Positions 18,028-27,927 are shown, counted from the first letter of the stretch. The stretch: 64,000 nt of DNA from Aquimarina sp. BL5 (GCF_003443675.1 NZ_CP031963.1:2689501-2753500); one strand, 5' to 3'. The notes: generated from the sequence alone by a model not told the origin. Translations and numbers: made by a program.

Positions 18028-18993
18028 ATGGTTAAGATAACCGCCGCAGAAGTTAATAAATTAAGAAAAGCTACAGGTGCAGGAATGATGGACTGCAAAA
18101 AAGCATTAGTTGAAGCTGAAGGAGATTTCGACAAGGCTATAGATGTATTACGTAAGAAAGGACAGAAAGTTGCAGCTAAAAGAGCAGATCGTGATTCATC
18201 TGAAGGAGCTGCTATTGCCAAAATCAATGCGGATAACACTGTTGGTGTATCTATAGTTCTAGGTTGTGAAACAGATTTCGTTGGTAAAAACGAAAGTTTT
18301 GTAGCGCTAGCAAATGAATTAGCAGAATCAGCATTAAATCATTCTTCTAAAGAAGAATTTTTGGCTTCAGATTTTGGAGGAATGACTGTTGCAGAAAAAT
18401 TAGTTGAACAAACTGGTGTTATTGGTGAGAAATTAGAAATTAATGCATTTTCTAGATTAGAAGCTCCTTATGTTGGTTCATACGTTCATATAAACAAAAT
18501 CGCTGCTCTAGTTGGACTTTCTTCTAAAGTAGACAAGTCTGATGTATTAGCTAAAGATTTAGCTATGCAGATTGCTTCTATGGGTGCTACAACGCTTTCT
18601 TATAAAGATTTTGATCCAGCTTATGTAGCTTCAGAAACTGAAGCTAGAATTGCTGTAATCGAAAAAGATAACGAAGAATTAGGTCGTTTAGGTAAAACAT
18701 TGAAAAATGTACCTCAATACATATCAATGTCTCAACTAACTCCTGAAGTTTTAGCAAAAGCAGAAGAAGATGCAAAAGCAGAACTAAAAGCAGAAGGTAA
18801 ACCAGAACAAATATGGGATAGAATTCTTCCTGGAAAAATGGAAAGATTTATTTCTGACAACACTACACTGGATCAGGAGCAATGTCTTCTTGATCAAAAT
18901 TTTATCAAAGATGAAAAAATCAATGTTGCTAAGTATGTTAAATCATATGGAGATGTTGAAGTAACTGGATTTGAAAGAGTAACCCTAGGTTAA
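18028..18993 (+). CDS. tsf: elongation factor Ts
   Basis: 321 residues. The N-terminal UBA-like part has VNKLRKATGAGMMDCKKALVEAEGD, followed by GQKVAAKRADRDSSEGA and the EF-Tu contact motif CETDFVGKN (TDFV). The coiled and C-terminal modules are complete, with ERFISDNTTLDQ and YVKSYGDVEVTGF at the end. It exchanges GDP for GTP on EF-Tu. ATG at 18028 is the natural start. It ends 37 bases before a strong terminator, closing the ribosomal block. Confidence 0.97.
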   Translation: MVKITAAEVNKLRKATGAGMMDCKKALVEAEGDFDKAIDVLRKKGQKVAAKRADRDSSEGAAIAKINADNTVGVSIVLGCETDFVGKNESFVALANELAESALNHSSKEEFLASDFGGMTVAEKLVEQTGVIGEKLEINAFSRLEAPYVGSYVHINKIAALVGLSSKVDKSDVLAKDLAMQIASMGATTLSYKDFDPAYVASETEARIAVIEKDNEELGRLGKTLKNVPQYISMSQLTPEVLAKAEEDAKAELKAEGKPEQIWDRILPGKMERFISDNTTLDQEQCLLDQNFIKDEKINVAKYVKSYGDVEVTGFERVTLG

Positions 18994-19030
18994 CATCTTT
19001 AGATAAGACACAATTTATTCAGTAAAAACA

Positions 19031-19060
19031 AAAAGCCGCTTCAATTGAAGCGGCTTTTTT
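19031..19060 (+). terminator. Rho-independent terminator after tsf
   Basis: A perfect 28-base palindrome (19031-19044 with 19045-19058, core GCCGCTTCAA) followed by further T. Confidence 0.9.
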
Positions 19061-19418
19061 CATCATTTTTCGAAATATCTTTTATTAGTATTTAAAACGC
19101 TTTTCTAAACATTCTGGACCCCTCCAAAATGCTACCCCAAAAAAGACTAACTCCCCAATCAGTCTAGAATACACATTACACTTTCGTGAGCATGTAAATT
19201 CATAAAAAACATTTCAATACTAATTCAAAAATATTCCTCATCTCCCCCATTTTTGTTTTCCTTTTACAAACGTATAACATTATACAAAGCCAATCAATAG
19301 GGGCATTAGGGGAAAAGAACCCTTTTTCAATACCAACACTACACTTTTAACATTTTCATCTAATTTCAGAAAGATTTACCTTTAGTTATTAAAGTATTTT
19401 CTAAATTAAGAATATCAT
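19061..19418 (+). other. gene-free stretch upstream of pyrH
   Basis: No coding frame. The only unusual feature in this AT-rich DNA is a set of C or G runs: CCCC near 19132 and 19153, CTCCCCC near 19243, and two GGGG runs 6 bases apart near 19300-19313. These could be protein-binding sites. The pyrH promoter element follows at 19419. Confidence 0.3.
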
Positions 19419-19426
19419 TATATTTG
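19419..19426 (+). promoter_or_regulatory. -7 promoter element for pyrH-frr
   Basis: TATATTTG, an exact TAnnTTTG match 18 bases before the pyrH start; the upstream box is only T-rich (TTTT near 19397). Confidence 0.6.
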
Positions 19427-19443
19427 CACCACAGTTCAAGCAA

Positions 19444-20154
19444 ATGATGAAATACAATAGAATATTACTAAAATTATCAGGTGAAGCCCTGATGGGAGAG
19501 CGTCAATATGGTATTGACCCAAAAAGATTAGCGGAATATGCTAATGAAATCAAACAAATAACTAATGAAGGCGTAGAAGTAGCTATAGTTATAGGTGGTG
19601 GTAATATTTTTAGAGGTGTTGCTGGCGCTAGTAAAGGTATGGATAGAGTTCAAGCAGATCATATGGGAATGCTAGCAACTGTTATCAATGGCTTAGCACT
19701 GCAAAGCGCATTAGAAGATGCCGATATACCTACAAGGCTTCAATCTGCCATAAAAATTAATGAAGTAGCAGAACCATTTATCAAAAGAAGAGCTATTAGA
19801 CACTTAGAAAAAGGAAGAGTAGTGATTTTTGGAGGAGGAACAGGTAATCCTTATTTCACAACAGATTCTGCAGCTGTATTAAGAGCCATAGAAATCAATG
19901 CAGATGTAATCCTTAAAGGGACAAGAGTAGATGGAATCTATACTGCAGACCCAGAAAAAGATTCTCAAGCTACTAAATTTGATTTCATTACATTTGATGA
20001 TGTTTTAAGAAAAGGACTTAAAGTGATGGATACAACAGCATTTACTTTAAGTCAAGAAAATGAATTACCAATTATAGTTTTTGATATGAATAAAACCGGG
20101 AACTTATTAAAAGTTATTTCGGGAGAATCTATTGGAACAAAAGTAAACCTATAA
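19444..20154 (+). CDS. pyrH: UMP kinase
   Basis: 236 residues, standard length. The amino-acid-kinase fold is marked by [77 protein letters not shown] and LKVMDTTAF. It phosphorylates UMP to UDP in pyrimidine nucleotide synthesis; the bacterial enzyme is hexameric and controlled by UTP/GTP. The first ATG (19444) is used, though the second (19447) is equally possible. frr follows 51 bases later, the usual order. Confidence 0.97.
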   Translation: MMKYNRILLKLSGEALMGERQYGIDPKRLAEYANEIKQITNEGVEVAIVIGGGNIFRGVAGASKGMDRVQADHMGMLATVINGLALQSALEDADIPTRLQSAIKINEVAEPFIKRRAIRHLEKGRVVIFGGGTGNPYFTTDSAAVLRAIEINADVILKGTRVDGIYTADPEKDSQATKFDFITFDDVLRKGLKVMDTTAFTLSQENELPIIVFDMNKTGNLLKVISGESIGTKVNL

Positions 20155-20205
20155 GAATAGTGGCTCGTTTTTTGATCGACTAATAAACAAAAGAACTATA
20201 TTAAG

Positions 20206-20769
20206 ATGAACGAAGAAGTAAATTTCATTCTGGATTCAACTAAAGAATCTATGCAGGGCGCAATAGCTCATTTAGAAAAACAATTAATTGTAATTAGAGC
20301 AGGAAAAGCATCTCCTGCCATGCTTAGCGGTGTTATGGTGGAATATTACGGAAATCCTACTCCATTAAATCAAGTAGGAAACGTAAATACACCTGACGCT
20401 AGAACAATTACGATACAGCCTTTTGAGAAATCTTTAATTCAGGAAATCGAGAAAGCAATTTTAGCAGCTAACCTTGGCTTTAACCCTATGAATAATGGAG
20501 AAAGTGTAATCATAAGTGTGCCTCCATTGACTGAAGAACGCCGTAGAGACCTTGTAAAACAAGCGAAAGCTGAAGCTGAAGACTCAAAAGTTGGCGTACG
20601 TAATGATCGTAAAAACGCCAATAACGATATTAAAAAATTAGAAAAAGATGGACTATCTGAAGATATGGCTAAAAACACCGAGGCAGATATCCAAAAATTA
20701 ACTGATACGTATATCAAGAAAATTGACGACATGCTGGCTGTCAAAGAAAAAGAGATTATGACAGTCTAA
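20206..20769 (+). CDS. frr: ribosome recycling factor
   Basis: 187 residues. A long three-helix bundle with the family motifs AGKASPAMLSGVMVEYYG, PDARTITIQPFEKSLI, NPMNNGESVIISVPPLTEERRRDL and VRNDRKNANNDIKKLEKD. With EF-G it splits the post-termination ribosome. It is the distal gene of a pyrH-frr operon ended by the hairpin at 20787. Confidence 0.97.
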   Translation: MNEEVNFILDSTKESMQGAIAHLEKQLIVIRAGKASPAMLSGVMVEYYGNPTPLNQVGNVNTPDARTITIQPFEKSLIQEIEKAILAANLGFNPMNNGESVIISVPPLTEERRRDLVKQAKAEAEDSKVGVRNDRKNANNDIKKLEKDGLSEDMAKNTEADIQKLTDTYIKKIDDMLAVKEKEIMTV

Positions 20770-20786
20770 TTTATATTAAACACCTA

Positions 20787-20826
20787 AAACAGAAGTGTTT
20801 TCTTACACAAAAAAACACTTCTGTTT
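20787..20826 (+). terminator. Rho-independent terminator after frr
   Basis: A perfect 15-bp stem (AAACAGAAGTGTTTT at 20787-20801, AAAACACTTCTGTTT at 20812-20826) with a 10-base loop; short U-tract. Confidence 0.8.
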
Positions 20827-20856
20827 ACCTTCAATTTTTATGAATCAATTCGGATA

Positions 20857-23298
20857 ATGCAAAACAAACTCTTCTGTTTACTATTTTTTACCCATTTTGT
20901 TTTACTATCCCAAATTAGCATTACCGGAAAGGTAATTGACCAAAGCACCAACCAACCACTACCTTTTGCTACGGTAAAAACAGATCACAACTCTTATGCA
21001 CTAACTTCTTCAAAAGGTGAGTTTGTAATAAGATGTGATAGTTACCCTGTTAATTTAACGATAAGTTATATCGGGTATAAAAAGAAAAACTTTTCTATTA
21101 AATCCGAAGATATCGTAAAAGTAGAGATTCAACTTTCTCCTAAGCAAGAAAATTTAGAAACGGTACGACTAGATGTTCCCGGAAGTATTGCCTCTAACAT
21201 TATTAAACAAGCTATTATCAACAAAAACGATAATAACCCAAATAAAACTTTACAAAATTATAGCTACAAAAGTTATAACAAGTTTAAAATTACTGAAGAT
21301 AATCAGGCAAGATTCGAAACTCCAGATACTACAAGAGCAGATATGGAACGTATCTTTAACGATGCTCATTCTTTTCTTTCTGAAAAAGTAAGCCAACATC
21401 AGTTTAACAAAGGACGTGATGAAAAGGAAACTGTTCTTGCCTCTAGAATGACCGGATTTAATAAACCAGTATATAATGTACTGGGAATCAAAATTCAATC
21501 TAACTCGTTATATCAGGAAAATTATGTAATCTTTAATAACCGATATGCCAGTCCTTTATCTAACAGAGCTCTTAAAAATTATTATTATAAAGTACTAGAC
21601 ACTACGCAAGGCAAAAGACCTGCGTATGTAATACTCTTTCAACCAAGGCGATCCAAAAAAATAGCAAGTCTTGAAGGAGTTTTATATCTAGATATGAAAA
21701 CATTAGCCATCCAGAAAGCAGTTGCAGAATTAAGAGGAGAACTTAACGTTATGGTAACCCATGATTTTGAATACAATACCGAAGAAAAGTTATGGCTTCC
21801 GCGAAATCAGGAAGTGACTATCAGACCTGGTATCGGAAAACAAAAAGTTACTTTATTTGGAGGCCAAATATCAGTTGGTAGATTAGGAAATGATCAGAAA
21901 AGTTTTACAGGCAACAACGACTTCTTAATTTCTAAAACGGATTTCTTTGATTATACAATCAAACCAGATTCTAAGATTAAACTCCAACAATCCGCGATTG
22001 AAATAGCTCCTGAAGCCACTACTCGAAGTGAAGAATACTGGAATACGTACAGAACAACTGCCATTACAGAAAAAGATTTAAAATCCTTTCCTATCGTGGA
22101 CAGTATTGTTCAAGCACAGAACATAGAGCGAAGAATAGATGTTATCCAGAGTTTTAATATTGGATACTACCCTGTTGGATTTTTCGATTTTGACCTAACT
22201 TACCCTATAAAATACAATAATTTTGAAGGATTACGTCTAGGACTTGGTGGACTAACAAATGAGAAGTTTTCTAAACGGTTTCGCGCAGAAGGTTATCTCG
22301 TTTATGGCTTTAGAGATGGTAAGTTTAAATTCGGACTAGGTGGTGGAGTCTTACTAAATAAGGATTCAGGATCTTGGTTAAATGTAAATTATACGGATGA
22401 CCTTAAAGAAGTTGGTAGTTTCTTTTATTTAACAGATAGGCGCGTATACTCCTTATTCGAACCACGATTGGTAAATATAGATTTCTACTACAAACACAGA
22501 ACCTGGAGCACAAGTTTACAGCATAGGATTTTACCTAAATTATTATCAGAAACTCAGATTTCCGTGAGTAACATTGATCAAACTGGTGGTTACCGGTATT
22601 TTAATGATGGTAATTTATTCTCACAATATAAAACTGCAGAATCTACTATAGCCCTTAGATGGAGCCCATTCAGTAAGTTTCTAAAAACACCTAATGGTTA
22701 TAAAGAAATACAAGATGGATATCCAAAAATCACAGCCCAATACACTCAAGGGTACAAGGGGATATTTGATAGTGATTTTAATTATAGTAAAATAGGAATT
22801 AAAGCAGAATATATAATCAACCGTCTTAACCAATCGAGCACAAGTTTATTATTAGAAGCGGATATCGCAAGTGGTGATGTACCACTTACACACTTGTATC
22901 ACGCATATCCAAATGCTCCGACCAAAGAAACTGTTTTTCAGAGGTTTTCTGTAGCAGGCCGCAGAAGTTTCGAAACTATGTATTTTAGTGAGTTTTTTAG
23001 TGACCGACTTGCTACTTTACAAATAAGACATAGATTAAGACCCTTTAAAATAGCTAGTTGGCTTAAACCAGAGATGGTATTAATCACTAGATATGCAATC
23101 GGAGATGTAAGCAATAGCGATAAACACCTCGGCGTTAATTTCAATTCTCTTCAACAAGGTTATCAGGAATCCGGATTCGAAATAAATAAACTTTTTGCTG
23201 GTTTTGGACTAAGTTTCGCTTACCGTTATGGAGCATATCACCTACCAAAGATTGAGGATAATATCGCCTTCAAATTCACTTTTTACCTAAAGCTTTAA
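20857..23298 (+). CDS. DUF5686 and carboxypeptidase-like regulatory domain protein
   Basis: 813 residues. A signal peptide (NKLFCLLFFTHFVLLSQ) is followed by a CarboxypepD_reg-like beta-sandwich of about 80 residues (ITGKVIDQSTNQPLPFATV, ISYIGYKKKNF). DUF5686 makes up the rest, with a barrel-like C-terminal half ending FAYRYGAYHLP...FKFTFYLKL, whose last residues resemble an outer-membrane insertion strand. Family members are outer-membrane proteins of Bacteroidota with no agreed function. It is probably not in the frr operon because a terminator intervenes; a promoter was not identified in the 30 bases left. Confidence 0.88.
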   Translation: MQNKLFCLLFFTHFVLLSQISITGKVIDQSTNQPLPFATVKTDHNSYALTSSKGEFVIRCDSYPVNLTISYIGYKKKNFSIKSEDIVKVEIQLSPKQENLETVRLDVPGSIASNIIKQAIINKNDNNPNKTLQNYSYKSYNKFKITEDNQARFETPDTTRADMERIFNDAHSFLSEKVSQHQFNKGRDEKETVLASRMTGFNKPVYNVLGIKIQSNSLYQENYVIFNNRYASPLSNRALKNYYYKVLDTTQGKRPAYVILFQPRRSKKIASLEGVLYLDMKTLAIQKAVAELRGELNVMVTHDFEYNTEEKLWLPRNQEVTIRPGIGKQKVTLFGGQISVGRLGNDQKSFTGNNDFLISKTDFFDYTIKPDSKIKLQQSAIEIAPEATTRSEEYWNTYRTTAITEKDLKSFPIVDSIVQAQNIERRIDVIQSFNIGYYPVGFFDFDLTYPIKYNNFEGLRLGLGGLTNEKFSKRFRAEGYLVYGFRDGKFKFGLGGGVLLNKDSGSWLNVNYTDDLKEVGSFFYLTDRRVYSLFEPRLVNIDFYYKHRTWSTSLQHRILPKLLSETQISVSNIDQTGGYRYFNDGNLFSQYKTAESTIALRWSPFSKFLKTPNGYKEIQDGYPKITAQYTQGYKGIFDSDFNYSKIGIKAEYIINRLNQSSTSLLLEADIASGDVPLTHLYHAYPNAPTKETVFQRFSVAGRRSFETMYFSEFFSDRLATLQIRHRLRPFKIASWLKPEMVLITRYAIGDVSNSDKHLGVNFNSLQQGYQESGFEINKLFAGFGLSFAYRYGAYHLPKIEDNIAFKFTFYLKL

Positions 23299-23358
23299 CA
23301 CATTTTTATTTATTAATTTTCTTTTGATTTTTTTTTAAGTATTAAAAACTCAAATTCT

Positions 23359-23366
23359 TACATTTG
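23359..23366 (+). promoter_or_regulatory. -7 promoter element of the MMPL exporter gene
   Basis: TACATTTG, an exact TAnnTTTG match 18 bases before the ATG and in the same context (TACATTTGCACC) as the rplM promoter. Confidence 0.6.
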
Positions 23367-23383
23367 CACCAGGAAAATAGAGA

Positions 23384-25795
23384 ATGGCAAAGTTATTAAC
23401 TTTCGGGTTTTGGAATACATTAGCTGGAATTATACTCCGTAATAGAGCAATAATATTCATAATTATTATCGGTATAACCGTTTTTTTTGGCTTTCAGTGG
23501 AAAAATATGCGTTTTTCTTTTTCTGAAGCTAATCTTCTTCCTGATGATCACGAAGTAAATATAAAATACCAAGAGTTTCTAGATAAATTTGGAGATGAGG
23601 GTAATCTTATTGTAATGGCAGTAAATGATAGCTCTCTTTTTACTCCAACAAAGTTAAAAGCCTGGAATGATTTTAACGATTCATTCAAACAATTTAGTGA
23701 GATCGATCTGGTAATTTCTGTTAGTGATTTAAAAACACTGAAAAAAGAAAATAATCCCGCTAGATTCGAACTTGTATCCTTCATAAAAGACAGTATCTAT
23801 ACCGAGAAGAACGTTGCTGAATACCAGGATGAATTGTTTAACAAATTACCCTTTTACGAAGGACTCATCTATAGCAATAAATCCAACACCATACAAAGTG
23901 CAATTTATCTTAATAAAGATATTGTAAATACAATTGTAAGAAAAAAGTTTATTGAAGATGTTTTAAACCCTAAAGTTATAGAATTCGAAGAGAAATTCGG
24001 TATGGACGTTAAAGTCTCTGGTATGCCATATATCAGAACAATGAATTCTCAGAATATCATGGACGAGATTCAGATATTCATTTTAGCAGCATTACTGGTT
24101 ACATCATTGATCTTCTTTTTCTTTTTTAGATCATTCAGAGCTACTTTTATATCGATGACTGCAGTAATTATAGGGGTAATGTGGGCGTTTGGATTACTAG
24201 GACTTTTAGAATATGAAATTACGGTTCTTACAGCAATAATACCGCCACTAGTAATCGTCATTGGAATTCCGAACTGTATTTTTTTAATCAACAAATATCA
24301 GCAGGAAATAAAAAAACACGGTAATAAAGCAAAATCTCTTCAGCGTGTTATTACTAAGGTAGGAAATGCAACATTAATGACTAATGTCACCACTGCTGCA
24401 GGTTTTGCTACATTTGCTTTAACCGAAAGTAAGTTACTAAAAGAGTTTGGTATTGTAGCCGCATTAAATATTATAGCACTATTTATTCTTTGTTTACTGG
24501 TTATTACAATTATCTACAGTTATATGCCTCAACCCAAAGAAAGGCATCTAAAACATTTAGGGAAAAGATGGGTTGAAACCTTGGTTAACTGGATGGAACA
24601 CGTTGTTAAAAACCAAAGAATAACCATTTACATCTCCTCTATTGTTATACTGATTGCAAGTATTATTGGAATTTATACAATAAAAGTTTCTGGAAGTTTA
24701 TTAGAAGACATGCCCAAATCAGCAGGTTTTTTTAAAGACATTCAGTTTTTTGAAGATGAGTTTGATGGTATCATGCCATTAGAAATATTAATAGACACAA
24801 AGCGTAAACAAGGAGTTCTGAAACTACCTACGTTGCGGAGAATGGAACAATTAGAAGAACTACTTGAAGAAACACCAGAGCTATCTAAACCTATTTCCAT
24901 TGTTAACTTAGTAAAATATGCTAAGCAAACGTACTATAATGGAAATCCAAAATATTACCAACTACCTACAAGCCAGGAACGAAATTTTATTCTGCCATAT
25001 GCTAAAAGTTTCGAATCCGAAGCTGGGGCTATGAATAGTTATGTGGACTCTACCGGTCAGTACGCTAGAATAACTACATTTATGAAAGATGTAGGCACTG
25101 AAGAAATGGAACGAATAGAAGCCAATCTCGCTCCAAAATTAGAGAAATTATTTCCTAAAGATCGTTATGAAGTAACTTTTACGGGCAAAGCACTAATCTT
25201 CCAGAAAGGAACAACATATTTAGTATGGAATCTTATATTCTCTTTAGGATTAGCTATTATACTAATAGCACTATTTATGGCTTGGATGTTTAGATCAGTT
25301 AAAATGATTGTTATATCATTAATACCTAACCTACTTCCTTTATTAATGACTGCTGGCTTAATGGGATTCTTAGGAGTTCCTATAAAACCATCAACGATAT
25401 TAGTTTTTAGTATCGCTTTTGGTATCTCTGTAGATGACACTATACATTTCTTAGCAAAATATCGACAAGAACTAAAATCTAATCACTGGAGAATTCGTAA
25501 ATCGGTTTTTGCCGCATTAAAAGAAACCGGAGTTAGCATGTTTTACACTTCTACTGTTTTATTCTTTGGTTTCTCAGTATTTATGATTTCGAGTTTTGGA
25601 GGAACCAAAGCTTTAGGTGGATTAGTTTCTGCAACGTTATTATTTGCAATGTTAGCTAATTTATTATTATTGCCATCATTATTACTTTCTTTAGAAAGAA
25701 GTATCGCGAACAAAAAGACATTGAAGGAGCCTGCATTAAAAATTATTGCAAGTGACGATGATGATGAACTTACCGAGGAAGAAGAAAAGCAATAA
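23384..25795 (+). CDS. MMPL/RND family exporter
   Basis: 803 residues with a duplicated RND layout: one membrane helix (IIFIIIIGITVFFGFQW), a periplasmic domain of about 170 residues, five helices (from IFILAALLVTSLIFFFFF), then the same order again (second domain about 440-600, second helix set from NLIFSLGLAIILIALFMAW). GISVDDTIHFLAKYRQEL in the second half is a typical proton-relay segment with paired Asp. The tail is very acidic (ASDDDDELTEEEEKQ). Such proteins move lipids or hydrophobic compounds using the proton gradient. No adaptor or outer-membrane channel gene is beside it; the DUF5686 gene upstream is the only envelope neighbour. Confidence 0.92.
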   Translation: MAKLLTFGFWNTLAGIILRNRAIIFIIIIGITVFFGFQWKNMRFSFSEANLLPDDHEVNIKYQEFLDKFGDEGNLIVMAVNDSSLFTPTKLKAWNDFNDSFKQFSEIDLVISVSDLKTLKKENNPARFELVSFIKDSIYTEKNVAEYQDELFNKLPFYEGLIYSNKSNTIQSAIYLNKDIVNTIVRKKFIEDVLNPKVIEFEEKFGMDVKVSGMPYIRTMNSQNIMDEIQIFILAALLVTSLIFFFFFRSFRATFISMTAVIIGVMWAFGLLGLLEYEITVLTAIIPPLVIVIGIPNCIFLINKYQQEIKKHGNKAKSLQRVITKVGNATLMTNVTTAAGFATFALTESKLLKEFGIVAALNIIALFILCLLVITIIYSYMPQPKERHLKHLGKRWVETLVNWMEHVVKNQRITIYISSIVILIASIIGIYTIKVSGSLLEDMPKSAGFFKDIQFFEDEFDGIMPLEILIDTKRKQGVLKLPTLRRMEQLEELLEETPELSKPISIVNLVKYAKQTYYNGNPKYYQLPTSQERNFILPYAKSFESEAGAMNSYVDSTGQYARITTFMKDVGTEEMERIEANLAPKLEKLFPKDRYEVTFTGKALIFQKGTTYLVWNLIFSLGLAIILIALFMAWMFRSVKMIVISLIPNLLPLLMTAGLMGFLGVPIKPSTILVFSIAFGISVDDTIHFLAKYRQELKSNHWRIRKSVFAALKETGVSMFYTSTVLFFGFSVFMISSFGGTKALGGLVSATLLFAMLANLLLLPSLLLSLERSIANKKTLKEPALKIIASDDDDELTEEEEKQ

Positions 25796-25827
25796 AAATT
25801 TAAGCTATTTACTTACTTAAAAAAAGA

Positions 25828-25853
25828 AGTCTCGCCAGTAAACTAGCGAGACT
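25828..25853 (+). terminator. hairpin after the MMPL exporter gene
   Basis: 8-bp stem AGTCTCGC / GCGAGACT with a 10-base loop that can pair further (CAG with CTA is imperfect). There is an A-run before it but no T-run after it, so it may work mainly for minus-strand transcription or as a processing site. Confidence 0.45.
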
Positions 25854-25874
25854 CCGTGTAAGATAGATTACCCC

Positions 25875-25985
25875 AAAACCTATCGAACTAAACTTAACGT
25901 AAACACAATCGTCATAATTGCATATGCAAGATACATTCCCTTTTTGTATTTTGAAACCCCTTCATGGGGGGGATTTCCCCCTTTT
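25875..25985 (+). repeat. intergenic element A, with GC runs, related to 56539-56633
   Basis: Contains AAAACCTATCGAA (25875-25887), GTAAACACAA (25899-25908), then CCCC (25957-25960), seven G (25966-25972) and CCCCC (25977-25981) before TTTT. The same words, in a different order and spacing, occur at 56539-56633. The G and C runs can form a GGGGG-ATTT-CCCCC stem. It is probably a degraded dispersed element or a shared regulator site. Confidence 0.4.
25880..25936 (-). CDS. possible 18-residue hydrophobic peptide
   Basis: On the minus strand, ATG at 25936 is preceded by AAAAAGGGA, an A-rich segment with a GG core at a plausible ribosome-binding distance. It opens a frame MYLAYAIMTIVFTLSLVR and then stops with TAG: one membrane-length hydrophobic stretch ending in Arg. 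It lies inside intergenic element A; the related element at 56.5 kb does not keep the frame. It may be chance. Confidence 0.2.
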   Translation of the reverse strand: MYLAYAIMTIVFTLSLVR

Positions 25986-26476
25986 GTTAAAATAAATATT
26001 GTTTTAACATTTTTTTTGTAGTCTAAAAATTACACAAAAAAATACATATTACTGATAAACATATATTTATGATATAAAATTTTGTAAGAATTTTTATTTG
26101 AATTTTACAAACTATCTTAAAAAAAAGTGATTTTTTCCCTCAAAAACCCTCTTTTTATGGTTTTAACATAGAATTACTCTAGAAAAAACCGTCAAATTTT
26201 AGTTTATTTTAGAAACATCAGTTTTTATTAAAACAAAAACTTATAAAACATTTATCACTAGAATTCGTTTTTTTGAATAGCAAGATTATGTATCAATTCG
26301 ATTAAAAAATTATCTTTGCTACCTTGAAATTTTATATCCTACATCTATTAAAAAATGAAAGTTAGGAGTATAATCTAATGAATTGATTAAATTAAAAGTA
26401 GTGGTAGTATAATAAGAAAGATAATACTAATTTGCCCACATCATCGAACCGATGTAAAACAAATAAAATTAAACTG
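25986..26476 (+). other. AT-rich gene-free stretch upstream of asnS
   Basis: Nothing with coding character. It has many A and T runs, a 7-bp inverted repeat TTTGTAA (26081-26087) / TTACAAA (26105-26111), and the asnS -7 element at 26311. About 160 bases separate that element from the asnS ATG, so a long leader is likely. Confidence 0.35.
26311..26318 (+). promoter_or_regulatory. -7 promoter element for asnS
   Basis: TATCTTTG, an exact TAnnTTTG match, 158 bases before the chosen start. The distance leaves room for a leader with possible translational control; no T-box is recognised. Confidence 0.4.
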
Positions 26477-27919
26477 ATGAAACATACCAAAGTAATAGAG
26501 GCATTACAGAGTGATAAACTTTTACAGCCTATCACAGTAAAAGGATGGGTTCGTTCTTTTCGTAACGACCGCTTCATAGCTATAAATGATGGGTCTACCA
26601 TCAAAAATATTCAATGTGTCATTGAAGATAATACTATTGATACCGCTATTGCTAATAAAATAAGTGTTGGCGCAGCTCTTTCTATTACTGGTACGCTTAC
26701 AGAAAGTGAAGGAAAAGGACAAAGAGTAGAGATTAAAGTTACTAGTGTTGAAATAGAAGGTGAAGCTGATCCAGAAGAATTAAAATTAACAATCCTTTCT
26801 CCTAAACGTCATAGCTTAGAAAAACTAAGAGAGCAAGCACATTTAAGAGTTCGCACAAATACTTTTGGAGCTATTATGCGCATGAGATCAAAATTGTCAT
26901 TCGCCATACACGAGTACTTCCAGAAAAATGACTTTTATTATGTACATACTCCTGTAATTACTAAAAGTGATGCAGAAGGAGCTGGAGAAGCTTTTAAAGT
27001 AACAAATTTAGATCTTAACAACGTTCCTAAAGATGAGCATGGTGAGGTAGATTATAAGAAAGATTTTTTTGGTGGTGAAACCAACTTAACAGTTTCTGGA
27101 CAATTGGAAGCAGAAACCTATGCAATGGGATTAGGTCAAGTATACACTTTTGGCCCAACATTTAGAGCAGAAAACTCTAATACTTCGCGTCACTTAGCCG
27201 AATTCTGGATGGTAGAGCCAGAAGTTGCTTTTTGTGATCTAGATGGCAATATGGATCTTGCAGAAGATTTTATAAAGTATGTGATCCAGTTTGTTCTAGA
27301 TAATTGTCAGGATGATCTAGAGTTTTTAGAAAACAGACTCGTTCAGGAAGATAAACAAAAACCTCAGGCAGAAAGAGCAGAAATGCTACTTAGAGATAAA
27401 CTAAAGTTCGTTTTAGAGAATAACTTTAAACGAGTAAGCTATACAGAAGCTATAGAAATACTTAAAAACTCTAAACCAAATAAGAAAAAGAAATTTAAAT
27501 TCCCGATTAACGAATGGGGGGCTGATTTACAAAGTGAACATGAACGCTTTTTAGTTGAAAAGCATTTTAAGTGTCCAGTAATATTATTTGATTATCCCGC
27601 GGATATTAAGTCTTTTTACATGAGACTTAACGAAGATGGAAAAACAGTGAGAGCGATGGATATTCTTTTTCCAGGTATTGGAGAGATTGTAGGAGGTTCT
27701 CAGCGTGAAGAGCGACTTGATGTTCTTAAAGAAAAAATGGCCGCGTTAAACATACCAGAAGAAGAATTATGGTGGTATCTGGATACACGACGTTTCGGTA
27801 CTTGTAAACATAGTGGTTTCGGATTAGGTTTTGAAAGATTGGTATTATTCGTTACTGGTATGGGTAATATTCGTGATGTAATTCCTTATCCAAGAACTCC
27901 ATTAAATGCTGAATTCTAA
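26477..27919 (+). CDS. asnS: asparaginyl-tRNA synthetase
   Basis: 480 residues from ATG 26477. The N-terminal OB-fold anticodon-binding domain (about 1-110) has ITVKGWVRSFRNDRFIAINDGS. The class II core has motif 2 in FRAENSNTSRHLAEFWMVEPE and motif 3 in GFGLGFERLVLFVTGMGNIRDVIPYPR. The AsnRS-type ending RTPLNAEF separates it from AspRS. It charges tRNA-Asn directly. The frame runs 45 bases further upstream, but the ATG at 26477 gives the usual MKHTKVIEAL start. Confidence 0.97.
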   Translation: MKHTKVIEALQSDKLLQPITVKGWVRSFRNDRFIAINDGSTIKNIQCVIEDNTIDTAIANKISVGAALSITGTLTESEGKGQRVEIKVTSVEIEGEADPEELKLTILSPKRHSLEKLREQAHLRVRTNTFGAIMRMRSKLSFAIHEYFQKNDFYYVHTPVITKSDAEGAGEAFKVTNLDLNNVPKDEHGEVDYKKDFFGGETNLTVSGQLEAETYAMGLGQVYTFGPTFRAENSNTSRHLAEFWMVEPEVAFCDLDGNMDLAEDFIKYVIQFVLDNCQDDLEFLENRLVQEDKQKPQAERAEMLLRDKLKFVLENNFKRVSYTEAIEILKNSKPNKKKKFKFPINEWGADLQSEHERFLVEKHFKCPVILFDYPADIKSFYMRLNEDGKTVRAMDILFPGIGEIVGGSQREERLDVLKEKMAALNIPEEELWWYLDTRRFGTCKHSGFGLGFERLVLFVTGMGNIRDVIPYPRTPLNAEF

Positions 27920-27927
27920 AACATAGT

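Noticed and set aside
26081..26111. TTTGTAA / TTACAAA inverted repeat upstream of asnS
   Set aside because: Seven bases in very AT-rich DNA is within what chance gives, and it is far from the start codon.
25796..26476. Possible tRNA or structured RNA gene before asnS
   Set aside because: No acceptor-stem pairing or GTTCGAnTC T-loop was found on either strand. A T-box for asnS was also not recognised.
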